Positions 33,267-41,265 of a DNA stretch of 64,000 nucleotides are shown in pieces. The position numbers and the translations under genes were made by a program. This stretch comes from Trichococcus collinsii (GTDB lineage Bacteria > Bacillota > Bacilli > Lactobacillales > Aerococcaceae): positions 434,001 through 498,000 of the forward strand of contig NZ_FNQH01000002.1 of NCBI RefSeq assembly GCF_900107505.1, given 5' to 3'. Under the pieces are notes generated by a model. The model searched no databases and was not told the origin of the DNA. It worked only from the letters and a program-made list of their open reading frames with translations. Every line of letters starts with the position of its first letter. Position 1 is the stretch's first letter.

Positions 33267-34658
33267 ATGGCAATTTGGTCAAATAATTATCACGGTTCCA
33301 TGAATGAAAAGGCATTTGAATTCAATTCATCGATCGATGCGGATGCCCGACTGGTCTATGCGGACATCGCCGGAAGTATCGCTCACGCAAAAATGTTGGG
33401 GAAAACCGAAATCATTCCCCGCGAAGAAGCGGATGCACTCGTCAATGAACTGGGCAAAATGAATGATGAGCTGCAAGATGGCGATCTCACTATCGATTTC
33501 TCGGAAGAAGATATCCACAGCTTCTTGGAAGCGGAATTAACGCGTCGTCTTGGCGCTATCGGCAAAAAGGTCCACACCGGCAGAAGCCGTAATGATCAAG
33601 TAGCGACTGCTTTGAAGTTGTATTCTGTTTCTGCGTTGGAGCATTTGTCCAGCCTCGCTGCCAACGTTGCCCTGGCATTGAGCGAAAAAGCCGAACAGCA
33701 TCTGGAAACGATCATGCCTGGTTATACCCATCTGCAACGTGCACAACCCATCACTTTTGCCCATCACCTAATGGCTTACACTGAGATGTTCCTGAGGGAC
33801 AAATCCCGTCTGGATGATGCAAAAGAAAGGGTACTGCATTATTTACCGCTTGGCAGCGCAGCGCTTGCGACTACAACTCTTCCGTTGGACCGCGCATTCA
33901 CTGCTGAAGCACTCGGCTTCAAGGATTTTTCCCGGAACAGCCTGGATGGCGTATCCGATCGCGACCATTCCATGGAAATGTTGGCGGATATGTCGATCAT
34001 CATGGTCCATATTTCCCGTCTGGCTGAAGAAGTCATCCTCTGGTCATCGCAGGAATTCGGCTTTGTGAAAATCCGCGATACATTCTCTTCCGGATCCAGC
34101 ATCATGCCGCAGAAGAAAAATCCGGACATCGCGGAATTGCTGCGCGGCAAATCCGGCCGTGTCTTCGGCGATTTGATTGGCGTACTGACTTTGATGAAAG
34201 GTTTGCCGCTCGCATACAACAAAGACATGCAGGAAGAGAAGGAATTGCTCTTTGAAGCAATCGACACGGTCACTTTCTGTCTGGAAATCCTGCCAGCAAT
34301 GTTGAACGACATGGACGTGATTGAAGCAGCCATGCTGAAGGCTTCGCAAAAAGGCTATCTGAATGCGACCGATTGCGCCGACTTCCTGGTCGAAAAAGGC
34401 ATCCCTTTCCGTGACGCTTACCAAATAACAGGAAATATCCTGAAAGAGTGCGAGGAACAGAACCTGACACTGGAAAACTTCCCGTTGGAGATGTACAAAA
34501 AACACTCGGACGCTTTTGATGAAACCATCTACAAGAAGGTTGACCTGAAGGAATGCGTCATCCGCAGAAACGTAGCCGGCGGGCCGGCACCGGAACGCGT
34601 GAAAGAGCACATCGAGTCAGTCAAAACAAAATTAGAAGACTACCAGATCATTTCGTAA
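33267..34658 (+). CDS. argH: Argininosuccinate lyase
   Basis: Last step of arginine synthesis: argininosuccinate to arginine and fumarate. 463 residues, full length. VHTGRSRNDQVATALKLY (about 97-114), PGYTHLQRAQPITFAHH (about 150) and the fumarase-superfamily signature GSSIMPQKKNPDIAE (about 275) are present. ATG 33267 follows GAGGAGGAAATT. argG is not beside it, which is unusual, since the pair is normally together. Confidence 0.97.
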   Translation: MAIWSNNYHGSMNEKAFEFNSSIDADARLVYADIAGSIAHAKMLGKTEIIPREEADALVNELGKMNDELQDGDLTIDFSEEDIHSFLEAELTRRLGAIGKKVHTGRSRNDQVATALKLYSVSALEHLSSLAANVALALSEKAEQHLETIMPGYTHLQRAQPITFAHHLMAYTEMFLRDKSRLDDAKERVLHYLPLGSAALATTTLPLDRAFTAEALGFKDFSRNSLDGVSDRDHSMEMLADMSIIMVHISRLAEEVILWSSQEFGFVKIRDTFSSGSSIMPQKKNPDIAELLRGKSGRVFGDLIGVLTLMKGLPLAYNKDMQEEKELLFEAIDTVTFCLEILPAMLNDMDVIEAAMLKASQKGYLNATDCADFLVEKGIPFRDAYQITGNILKECEEQNLTLENFPLEMYKKHSDAFDETIYKKVDLKECVIRRNVAGGPAPERVKEHIESVKTKLEDYQIIS

Positions 34659-34668
34659 TCAATCATTA

Positions 34669-34737
34669 ACAGAAAGAGGCAGCCTCAAAAATGAGGCTGC
34701 CTCTTTCTGTGGTTTGGCGGTGGAATTCCCCGCCAAA
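34669..34737. terminator. Twin palindromes after argH
   Basis: First: a perfect 19-bp stem (34669-34687 with 34692-34710) and AAAA loop, lacking a long T-tail. Second: TTTGGCGG (34713-34720) with CCGCCAAA (34730-34737) around GGAATTCC. The first probably ends argH; the second is unexplained. Confidence 0.6.
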
Positions 34738-34811
34738 GTGGTTTTGAAGGGGGAATCTCTGAGTATACATTCAATCCCTATACAAAAGACCTTTCTACCA
34801 ACGTGCTACGT

Positions 34812-36242
34812 TCACTCAGGTATCCGTTCAATCTTCATCAAATTGGTTGTGCCGCTTTCTTTTATAGGCGTCCCAGCAGTGATGACGATGGCGTCTCCAG
34901 GTTGCGCAAAGCCCTTTTCTTTCGCCAATGCGGTTACCTTGCTCAGCATATCGTCGACATTTTCAGGTTCTTCGATGACGAAAGCCTGGACACCCCAGAC
35001 AAGCGTCAATCCTCTCTGGACCCTCTCGCTGTAGGTTGCGGCCAAAATATTCGCTTTCGGCCGGTATTTGGAGATCATGCGGGCCGTGTGCCCGGAACTG
35101 GTTGCCGCTACGATGGTCTTGATGCCCAGATTCATGACTGTGCGCGCTGCAGCCTGGCTGATGGCTTCGGTAACGGATGCCTTATCGAACAAAGACATGG
35201 TGGACAGGTTGCCGCCATTTGCCTCCAAAGCTTCTTCCGTCCGTTCCGCGATCCGCGCCATCATCGCGACGGTTTCGACGGGATACTGACCGACAGCCGA
35301 CTCGCCGGAAAGCATGACTGCGTCTGTTCCGTCAAATATGGCATTCGCGACGTCGCTCGCTTCTGCCCTTGTCGGCCGCGGATTCCATTGCATGGAGTCT
35401 AACATCTGAGTGGCGGTGATGACTTGTTTTCCGACCAGATTGCATTTCCGGATCAGATCTTTTTGGACGATTGGCACATCGCCCCCGTTGATTTCGACAC
35501 CCAAATCGCCGCGCGCCACCATCAAGCCGCTGCACACTTTGAGTATCTCTTCGGCGTTTTGCACGCCTTCCTGGTTTTCTATTTTGGCGATGATCTGCGT
35601 GTGCGTCGCATCCATTTCTTCAAGTATCTCGATAATTTCCAGTATATCACTGGCCCTGCGGACAAAGCTAGCGGCGATGAAGTCCACTCCCTGCTGGACA
35701 CCAAAGCGGATATCCGCAGCATCCTTTTCCGTCAGCCCGGGCATACTGAACTTGGCTTCAGGCACATTGATGCCTTTTGAATTCTTAAGGATGCCGTCCA
35801 CTTGGACTATGGCTATGATTTCTTTCGCTTCATAATTGATATCCGTAACTTCCAGAACCAATAATCCGTCATCGATCAAAATATGCATACCGATCGTCAC
35901 ATCATTGATCAGCTCAGGATAGGTGACAGAGAATTTTTCTTTTGTTCCTAGTACGGGTTCCATACTGATGATTACCGACTCCCCGGAAACCAACGTAACT
36001 GCGTCATCGGTCATTTTGTTTGTCCGGATTTTTTGGCCTTGGATATCCATCATGATACCTATGTTTTTATTCGCCAACCGTGCAGCTTCCCTGACATTAT
36101 TCAGACTGACCATATGCGTATCATGTGCGCCGTGCGAAAAATTCAGCCGCGCCACATTCATGCCACTGTTCATCATCCTTACCAACACATCGACGGAATC
36201 GCTGGCTGGTCCAATTGTGCAAACTATCTTCGTTTTTTTCAC
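34812..36242 (-). CDS. pyk: Pyruvate kinase, short form with Lys at the K+-dependence position
   Basis: Converts PEP and ADP to pyruvate and ATP. 476 residues, ending at TNLMKIERI, so it lacks the C-terminal PEP-utiliser-like extension usual in Bacilli. Core residues are kept: ARLNFSHG, AKIENQEG with catalytic Lys, MVARGDLGVE, PTRAEASDVANAI. The loop normally DTKGPEIRT reads DIQGQKIRT: Thr to Ile, Lys to Gln, Glu to Lys. Lys at the Glu117 position (rabbit numbering), with Gln114, marks K+-independent enzymes. GTG start 36242 after GAGGGG. Probably a second pyruvate kinase beside a standard one elsewhere. Confidence 0.92.
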   Translation of the reverse strand: MKKTKIVCTIGPASDSVDVLVRMMNSGMNVARLNFSHGAHDTHMVSLNNVREAARLANKNIGIMMDIQGQKIRTNKMTDDAVTLVSGESVIISMEPVLGTKEKFSVTYPELINDVTIGMHILIDDGLLVLEVTDINYEAKEIIAIVQVDGILKNSKGINVPEAKFSMPGLTEKDAADIRFGVQQGVDFIAASFVRRASDILEIIEILEEMDATHTQIIAKIENQEGVQNAEEILKVCSGLMVARGDLGVEINGGDVPIVQKDLIRKCNLVGKQVITATQMLDSMQWNPRPTRAEASDVANAIFDGTDAVMLSGESAVGQYPVETVAMMARIAERTEEALEANGGNLSTMSLFDKASVTEAISQAAARTVMNLGIKTIVAATSSGHTARMISKYRPKANILAATYSERVQRGLTLVWGVQAFVIEEPENVDDMLSKVTALAKEKGFAQPGDAIVITAGTPIKESGTTNLMKIERIPE

Positions 36243-36347
36243 TATTAGCCCCTCATTTCTGAATTGACCATCCTCTTAACCTGACATTTACCTGTCTTCA
36301 TTATAGAACAAATGCTCCTATTAAGAAATTATGACGCTACGGAAAGC

Positions 36348-36380
36348 AAAAAACGTGCTGCTTTTCGGCACCACGTTTTT
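36348..36380 (-). terminator. Terminator of the EamA gene
   Basis: AAAAACGTG and CACGTTTTT arms with inner GCA/TGC pairing, T-run on the minus strand; 8 bases after the stop. Confidence 0.85.
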
Positions 36381-36388
36381 ATAAAAAT

Positions 36389-37318
36389 TCAGATATTCGG
36401 TTCGGTTTGGATAGCTTCACTTGATTTCAATGGTTTTGATTTCAGCGTCAACAAGAACACGGTTGACAGGATCAAGGCGATACCGAGCAGATCCGTCCAG
36501 TGAAGACTGGTCCCGAGCCAAAAAACGGAAAGGAACGTTGCAGAAAGTGGTTCGGCCGACGAAAGTAGGCTTCCTACCGTTGCGCCGATGCGATGCACCC
36601 CTTCGAGATAGAGGCTGAAGGAAATGACCGTCCCAAACAGGATGATGACCAGCAAGGAAGCAACTGCTGCGAGGTCCCAAGTGCCGATGATCCGCCAAGG
36701 CTGGTACACGATCGACAGCAGAACGCCGCCTATCAGCATCCCCCACCCCAATGAGAGCAGCGTCCCATAAGTTTTGATCAGACGGGCTGGCTGCAGGTTG
36801 TAGATGACGACAGAAACAGCCGACAAGAGCCCGTACATCAATGCCTCTTGCGAGATGGCCAGACTGTCAAATTGGCCATGTGTGGCCAACAGGAAAATAC
36901 CGGCTACCGCGAAGACGATGGCTGCCATTTCAGCTGGCCGCGGTAATTTACTGTTCTTGACGGAAAGGTAAACCATGATCAGGACCGGCGCCAAAAATTG
37001 CAGGACTGTAGCCGTTCCCGCATTCGAATGGCTGATCGTCGCAAAATAGGTGTACTGGCAAAAGGACAGGCCCAAAGCCGCAAACAGGAACAAATCCCTG
37101 CAGTCCCGTTTTTCTTTCCAGACCCGAAAGATAGTGCCCTTTTCTTTTTTGTAGCATAAAGCCAACAAAATCAAGCCGGCCATCAGCATCCGGACGGCGA
37201 CCAGCCAGCCGGAGGTCAACCCGCGCTGCTGCAGCAGAAACTGCCCGCTGGTTCCTGAAATCCCCCACAACAAAGCCCCTACAACGGTAAACAGCACGCC
37301 GGATTTATATTGAGACAT
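36389..37318 (-). CDS. EamA/DMT family transporter
   Basis: Ten-helix membrane protein of the drug/metabolite transporter superfamily, 309 residues, built of two EamA repeats (about 5-140 and 150-290). Opens YKSGVLFTVVGALLWGISGTSGQFLLQ; the second repeat begins near ALMYGLLSAVSVVIYNL. The longest frame starts at 37348, but GGAGGGATGGA sets ATG 37318. It lies alone. Substrate unknown; amino acid or metabolite export is common in the family. Confidence 0.88.
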   Translation of the reverse strand: MSQYKSGVLFTVVGALLWGISGTSGQFLLQQRGLTSGWLVAVRMLMAGLILLALCYKKEKGTIFRVWKEKRDCRDLFLFAALGLSFCQYTYFATISHSNAGTATVLQFLAPVLIMVYLSVKNSKLPRPAEMAAIVFAVAGIFLLATHGQFDSLAISQEALMYGLLSAVSVVIYNLQPARLIKTYGTLLSLGWGMLIGGVLLSIVYQPWRIIGTWDLAAVASLLVIILFGTVISFSLYLEGVHRIGATVGSLLSSAEPLSATFLSVFWLGTSLHWTDLLGIALILSTVFLLTLKSKPLKSSEAIQTEPNI

Positions 37319-37462
37319 TCCATCCCTCCATTCCTTTACATTTTTCAAATAACATCATTATATGCGATGGCTGGACAAATAGAAAGCTGATATTTTTGCT
37401 TTGTCCGATGAGCGATTTTGTGGGATACTGATAAGCGTGAACGAAAACGGAGGTTGAAAAAA

Positions 37463-38464
37463 TTGATACGCATTAAAGAAGCCATTTTACACATTTTGGA
37501 CATCAACACGAATGAACCGATTTTTTCCTATGCGGGACTGGATACGTCAGAACGCATGATGATCGAATACATCGAAGCGATGGTCGCAAAGGTCGAAGAT
37601 TCCGATAGCATGAAGGACGGGATTCTGGAAGAGGACAATCAGATGACTGCCCTGTTCAGGAACTGCCAAAGCGATTTCGTCGAAGGCACGAAAGCCTTGT
37701 CGGAAAAATTCTTCAATGTGACCAAATTGAATCCCGAAATCCCGCCCGCGGATCTGCTGATCGCGCATTTTGAATTGGATGAAGTGCCGTGCCTTGGGGT
37801 GTTCAAGCTGAATTACTCAGACAGCTATACGCACTTTGTTTCGTATGAAGGGGACGTTTTGACCAACCAGATCATCTTGAACCGTGCCATCCTGCCTTCG
37901 CAAAGACAAGCCATCCAGGAAGGCCTTGTTGTGAATCTGGAGCAGATGGTATACCATGTCATCGAGAAAAAACACATGATTGCTGAGTTGGGCGAAAAGG
38001 TGAATTACTTCACGGAAATGTTCCTTGAAGACACGCCGAAGCCGAGCCTGAAGGAGAACATCTCGATCATCAAAAAGGCCGTCCAAAAGACGAGCAAAGC
38101 CTTCAACGATGAAGAATTCCAGGTATTGGCCGAAACGAAGGAAGCCATCGTCACGAGCATGCAGGAAGACAACCTCATCGATAACGAAAAAATCGCTGAA
38201 GCCTTGTTCGGCGATAATTTCGCCAAAAAACAGAAATATTTCGAGCAGGTCGAAGAATTGGGCTATGTGGATCGTGCCCCTGCGGAAGCGGCAATCGCCG
38301 GACCGAAATATTCCAAACAAAAATTCAGGCTCGATAACGGCATCGAAATCAGCATTCCGCTGGAGCTTTACAAAGACCCTGACGTTGTGGAATTCATCAA
38401 TAACCCCGACGGCACAACATCCGTCATCATCAAAAACATCGAGAAGATCAAAAACCTGTTTTAA
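37463..38464 (+). CDS. Nucleoid-associated protein, NdpA/YejK family
   Basis: 333 residues. The start is TTG 37463, set by GGAGGT 8 bases upstream; the open frame to 37418 has no ribosome binding site. It begins IRIKEAILHILDINTNEPIF, the typical NdpA opening, and contains VHFELDE-like IAHFELDEVPCLGVFKLNY (about 97-115) and GIEISIPLELYKD near the C-terminus. Members co-isolate with the nucleoid; molecular function is not well defined. It has its own terminator and no operon partner. Confidence 0.88.
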   Translation: MIRIKEAILHILDINTNEPIFSYAGLDTSERMMIEYIEAMVAKVEDSDSMKDGILEEDNQMTALFRNCQSDFVEGTKALSEKFFNVTKLNPEIPPADLLIAHFELDEVPCLGVFKLNYSDSYTHFVSYEGDVLTNQIILNRAILPSQRQAIQEGLVVNLEQMVYHVIEKKHMIAELGEKVNYFTEMFLEDTPKPSLKENISIIKKAVQKTSKAFNDEEFQVLAETKEAIVTSMQEDNLIDNEKIAEALFGDNFAKKQKYFEQVEELGYVDRAPAEAAIAGPKYSKQKFRLDNGIEISIPLELYKDPDVVEFINNPDGTTSVIIKNIEKIKNLF

Positions 38465-38468
38465 CCAC

Positions 38469-38510
38469 AAAAAAACCGATGGCGCTCAATGCGAGGCTAT
38501 CGGTTTTTTT
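38469..38510. terminator. Bidirectional terminator
   Basis: AAACCGAT (38473-38480) pairs with ATCGGTTT (38499-38506), flanked by A- and T-runs. It serves the nucleoid protein gene and the convergent ABC permease gene. Confidence 0.92.
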
Positions 38511-38512
38511 GC

Positions 38513-39367
38513 TTATTTCGCTTTTCTGGAGATGTTCAGGATGGACATGCCGTAGAGCAACAGCGCGGTGCCGATCAGGATCAGGATGCTGGTGAAGGGA
38601 GTCACTGTGGTTTCCCCGAAGCGGATGGTATGCCCCATCATCAGTTTGAAGGCATCCAACCCTTCAACCGGAACCCCTTCGAACGAGATTTTTAAAGGTT
38701 CCTCCATCATTACTTGCCTCATCAAGGAAGCCGAATAGGTCATCGGGAACAGTTTGATGACCGTCTGCACACTGTCCGAGAACTGCCCGATCGGCACATA
38801 GACCCCGGCAAGGAAGCCGATGATGGTGCCGAGGATTGTGCTGGCTGTCGCGAAAGCGTTCTGGCTTTGGAAGAAGGAAGTCAGGAAATAGACCATCGCA
38901 CTGCTCGTCAACACAGTGAGCAGGATTAGACTGATCATCTTCAGCATAGCCACCGGAGCCAGCAACTCCCCCCCGTTGAGGAAGATGTACGCTTCGGCCA
39001 ACACGAACGTAACGAGGCTCATGATGAACCCCACAACAACCGAACTCAGGATATAACCTGCCGCCAATCTGCTCGAGCGGATCGGCGAGACCGTAAAGTC
39101 CTTCAATATTTTATTGGCCCGGTCATCGATCATGACAGCAAAGGCCCCCATCGTCGTCGTCACTCCGGAAACCGAGATGACACCGGACATGATCCAGCTG
39201 TCCATGACATACTGCGCGCCCATCGAGTCCCCCAGAGCGCTCGTCAAATTTTTACCCAAGAAAAAGACGTAGAGGCCGATGATGATCAGCACTGCCAACA
39301 AGGAGAAGAAAACATTCGCCTTATCCCTGAAAAATATTTTTATGTTGCGGCCAATGATCGGTATCAT
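38513..39367 (-). CDS. ABC-2 type transporter permease
   Basis: 284-residue membrane protein with six predicted helices; the first is FFSLLAVLIIIGLYVFFLG near residues 19-37, and a large extracytoplasmic loop with DSWIMSGVISVSGVTTT follows. The closing helix is SILILIGTALLLYGMSIL. It overlaps the ATPase gene by 4 bases (ATGA). Together they form a one-permease exporter of the DrrAB/NodIJ type. Substrate unknown, often a drug or lipid. Confidence 0.9.
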   Translation of the reverse strand: MIPIIGRNIKIFFRDKANVFFSLLAVLIIIGLYVFFLGKNLTSALGDSMGAQYVMDSWIMSGVISVSGVTTTMGAFAVMIDDRANKILKDFTVSPIRSSRLAAGYILSSVVVGFIMSLVTFVLAEAYIFLNGGELLAPVAMLKMISLILLTVLTSSAMVYFLTSFFQSQNAFATASTILGTIIGFLAGVYVPIGQFSDSVQTVIKLFPMTYSASLMRQVMMEEPLKISFEGVPVEGLDAFKLMMGHTIRFGETTVTPFTSILILIGTALLLYGMSILNISRKAK

Positions 39368-40278
39368 TCCTGCACCTGCTTTCCTGTGATCGCAATAAAG
39401 GCATCGTCCATGGAACCCGCCACCACCTCAAAGTATGTCAGATATGGTTTGCATTGCTCCAGAATGGGCAGTGCATCCATCGTTTTGGCTAATTTGATAC
39501 GGAAGAGGTCTTGCTGAAGCTCATACTGCGCCTGATGAGCATCCAAAATGCGGCTCACTTCGGAAACTGTTCCGGTCCGCATCTTCAATACGTCAGAGCT
39601 GTACCTTTCCCGCAGCGCATCCGGAGTCCCTTCGGCGATGATTTCGCCTTCATCGATGATGACGACATAATCTGCGCTGGCCGCCTCCTCCATGTAATGC
39701 GTCGTCAGAAAAATCGTCATCCCGTGCTCGGCCTGCAGTTTCCGGATCGTGTCCCAAACATTCTTGCGGGTTTGGGGATCCAATCCGGTCGTCGGCTCAT
39801 CCAAAAAGAGTATCTTTGGCGTGTTGATCAAAGCCCTCGCGATATCGGCTCGCCGCTTCTGCCCGCCGGATAATTTTCCGTACGGCCTGTCCAAGAATTC
39901 CGTTACCCCGGCGGCCTCGTTCGCTCTGAGGAATGCCGGTTCCCATTCCGATTTGGACAATCCATAAAAACTCCCTCTCACCTCAAGATTTTCCTTTACG
40001 GTCAACAGCTTGTCCAACAAGTTTGTTTGGAAGACGACGCCTATATTGGAGCGAATCGCAAAGTCATCTTTCCCTATAGTGAATCCATTTATCGTGACTT
40101 CGCCGCTGTCCGCCTGCAGCAGCGTGCAGATGATATCGATCGTCGTCGACTTGCCCGCTCCGTTCGGCCCCAAAAATGCAAAAAGCTGGCCGGCATTCAC
40201 ATGGAAATCGATGTCTTTGACCGCTTGCACATCTCCGAAACGCTTTGATAAGCCTTTTACTTCTATGATTTTTCCCAA
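39364..40278 (-). CDS. ABC transporter ATP-binding protein
   Basis: 304 residues. Walker A GPNGAGKSTTID (about 38-49), Q-loop VVFQTNLLD, signature KLSGGQKRRADIARAL and Walker B ILFLDEPTTGLDP, then a DrrA-like C-terminal domain from about 225. A longer frame begins at 40314, but GAGAGGGTG points to TTG 40278 (begins GKIIEVKGLSKRF). Partner of the overlapping permease gene. Confidence 0.92.
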   Translation of the reverse strand: MGKIIEVKGLSKRFGDVQAVKDIDFHVNAGQLFAFLGPNGAGKSTTIDIICTLLQADSGEVTINGFTIGKDDFAIRSNIGVVFQTNLLDKLLTVKENLEVRGSFYGLSKSEWEPAFLRANEAAGVTEFLDRPYGKLSGGQKRRADIARALINTPKILFLDEPTTGLDPQTRKNVWDTIRKLQAEHGMTIFLTTHYMEEAASADYVVIIDEGEIIAEGTPDALRERYSSDVLKMRTGTVSEVSRILDAHQAQYELQQDLFRIKLAKTMDALPILEQCKPYLTYFEVVAGSMDDAFIAITGKQVQE

Positions 40279-40417
40279 CTGAAAACACCCTCTCTGATAA
40301 CAAACGCTGTCCATTCAGAATATAACTAATTTCTCCATGTTCAGTGTATCAGAATGGAGAATGGAGACAAAATAATTGTGTGCCGGATTTTGGCATTCAT
40401 TGTTTTTTGCATGTGTG

Positions 40418-40602
40418 CTCCGGTTGACCACAATTCTCCGCTCTGCTCCGGCGAGCGGAGGCTTCGCCGGATGTCGGCCAACATTCTGATTCCCTCCTCC
40501 GATAAGAAACGCTTGGCAGGAGGTGGGGCTGAAGGTTACCGGCATACTCCGGCAGGCGGATCCCCACCGGAGCTGGCGATCGCTCCATCTGCTTTCCTCC
40601 GG
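40418..40602. repeat. GC-rich intergenic island with CTCCGG repeats
   Basis: CTCCGG at 40418, 40446, 40547 and 40597 and CCGGAG at 40567 lie within 185 bases of non-coding DNA. TCCGCTC/GAGCGGA (40437-40459) and TCCGGCG/CGCCGGA (40447-40471) are interleaved, as in a pseudoknot. Base use is richer in GC than around it. Open frames exist on both strands but lack ribosome binding sites. Confidence 0.5.
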
Positions 40603-40638
40603 CCAACGGCAGCTGCCCACATATTGATGGTGGACAAC

Positions 40639-40678
40639 AAAAAAGCAGCGGCCATCTCATCTCGAGACAGCCCCTGCT
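40639..40678 (-). terminator. Terminator of the persulfide operon
   Basis: AGCAG (40644-40648) pairs with CTGCT (40674-40678) with a further GGC/GCC pair; six T's follow on the minus strand, 30 bases after the regulator stop. Confidence 0.82.
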
Positions 40679-40707
40679 TACATTTGTTACGCTCTATCAA
40701 ACGCGTT

Positions 40708-40971
40708 CTACCTGCTCTTAACCAACAGATTGATTGCTTGTTGGACGCTTTCTTCTTTCGAAATGTTGTCTTTTTCCTGATCATTCACACAGGCAACCAG
40801 ATTTTCGGCAACGATGATGCCCATTGCTCGGTCGATGCTGGATCGGACTGCGGACAATTGCGTCACGACGTCGGAACAATCCTTTCCGTCTTCCATCATG
40901 GCAAGGATACCACGCATTTGTCCTTCCGCACGCTTAATGCGGTTGATTATATTTTTGTTGTATTGATTCAC
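40708..40971 (-). CDS. cstR: CstR-like persulfide-sensing repressor (CsoR family)
   Basis: 87-residue all-helical DUF156 protein. It has Cys32 (in KDCSDVVTQLSAVRSSID) and Cys61 (in ENLVACV). The His that copper-sensing CsoR has four residues before the second Cys is Asn57 here, which marks the persulfide sensor CstR. It sits last in an operon of rhodaneses and a CoA-disulfide reductase. GTG start 40971 overlaps the rhodanese stop. It likely represses the operon through the ATACCC-type palindrome at 43280-43295 until polysulfide links the two Cys. Confidence 0.88.
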   Translation of the reverse strand: MNQYNKNIINRIKRAEGQMRGILAMMEDGKDCSDVVTQLSAVRSSIDRAMGIIVAENLVACVNDQEKDNISKEESVQQAINLLVKSR

Positions 40972-41264
40972 ACAACCTCACCCCTCCAGGCCGAAATGCC
41001 TCCCATTACGTTCGTTACTTTGTAGCCCTTTGAAGCAAGATATTGGCAAGCTGCAGTTGAGCGAGCACCGCTCAGGCACATAACATAGTAATTTTCATCC
41101 TTATCCAGTTGATCCGCAGTGTCTTCTAAGCCGCTTAAAGGCATAGAGATGGCACCGTCTACGTGCGCATGTGCAAATTCGTCTGCTTCACGTACGTCCA
41201 AGAGTTTGACAGGAGTTTTTTTCCATAATTGTTCGAATTCCGGCATTGTAATTGATTGATACAT
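40968..41264 (-). CDS. Rhodanese-like sulfurtransferase
   Basis: 98-residue single rhodanese domain. DVREADEFAHAHVDGAISMPL is the CH2A-like region (split here at Asp), and the active loop is YVMCLSGARSTAA with catalytic Cys near residue 66. It moves sulfane sulfur between thiols in the cytoplasm. Third gene of the operon, two bases after the reductase-rhodanese fusion and overlapping cstR. GGTGGTAAAATAA precedes the ATG. Confidence 0.9.
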   Translation of the reverse strand: MYQSITMPEFEQLWKKTPVKLLDVREADEFAHAHVDGAISMPLSGLEDTADQLDKDENYYVMCLSGARSTAACQYLASKGYKVTNVMGGISAWRGEVV

Positions 41265-41265
41265 T

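Noticed and set aside
40397-40660. 87-residue minus-strand frame in the GC-rich island
   Set aside because: Composition follows the CTCCGG repeats, no ribosome binding site, and it lies beyond the operon terminator.
40354-41025. 223-residue plus-strand frame across the GC-rich island and cstR
   Set aside because: It is antisense to cstR and the rhodanese gene, which have clear families; no ribosome binding site.
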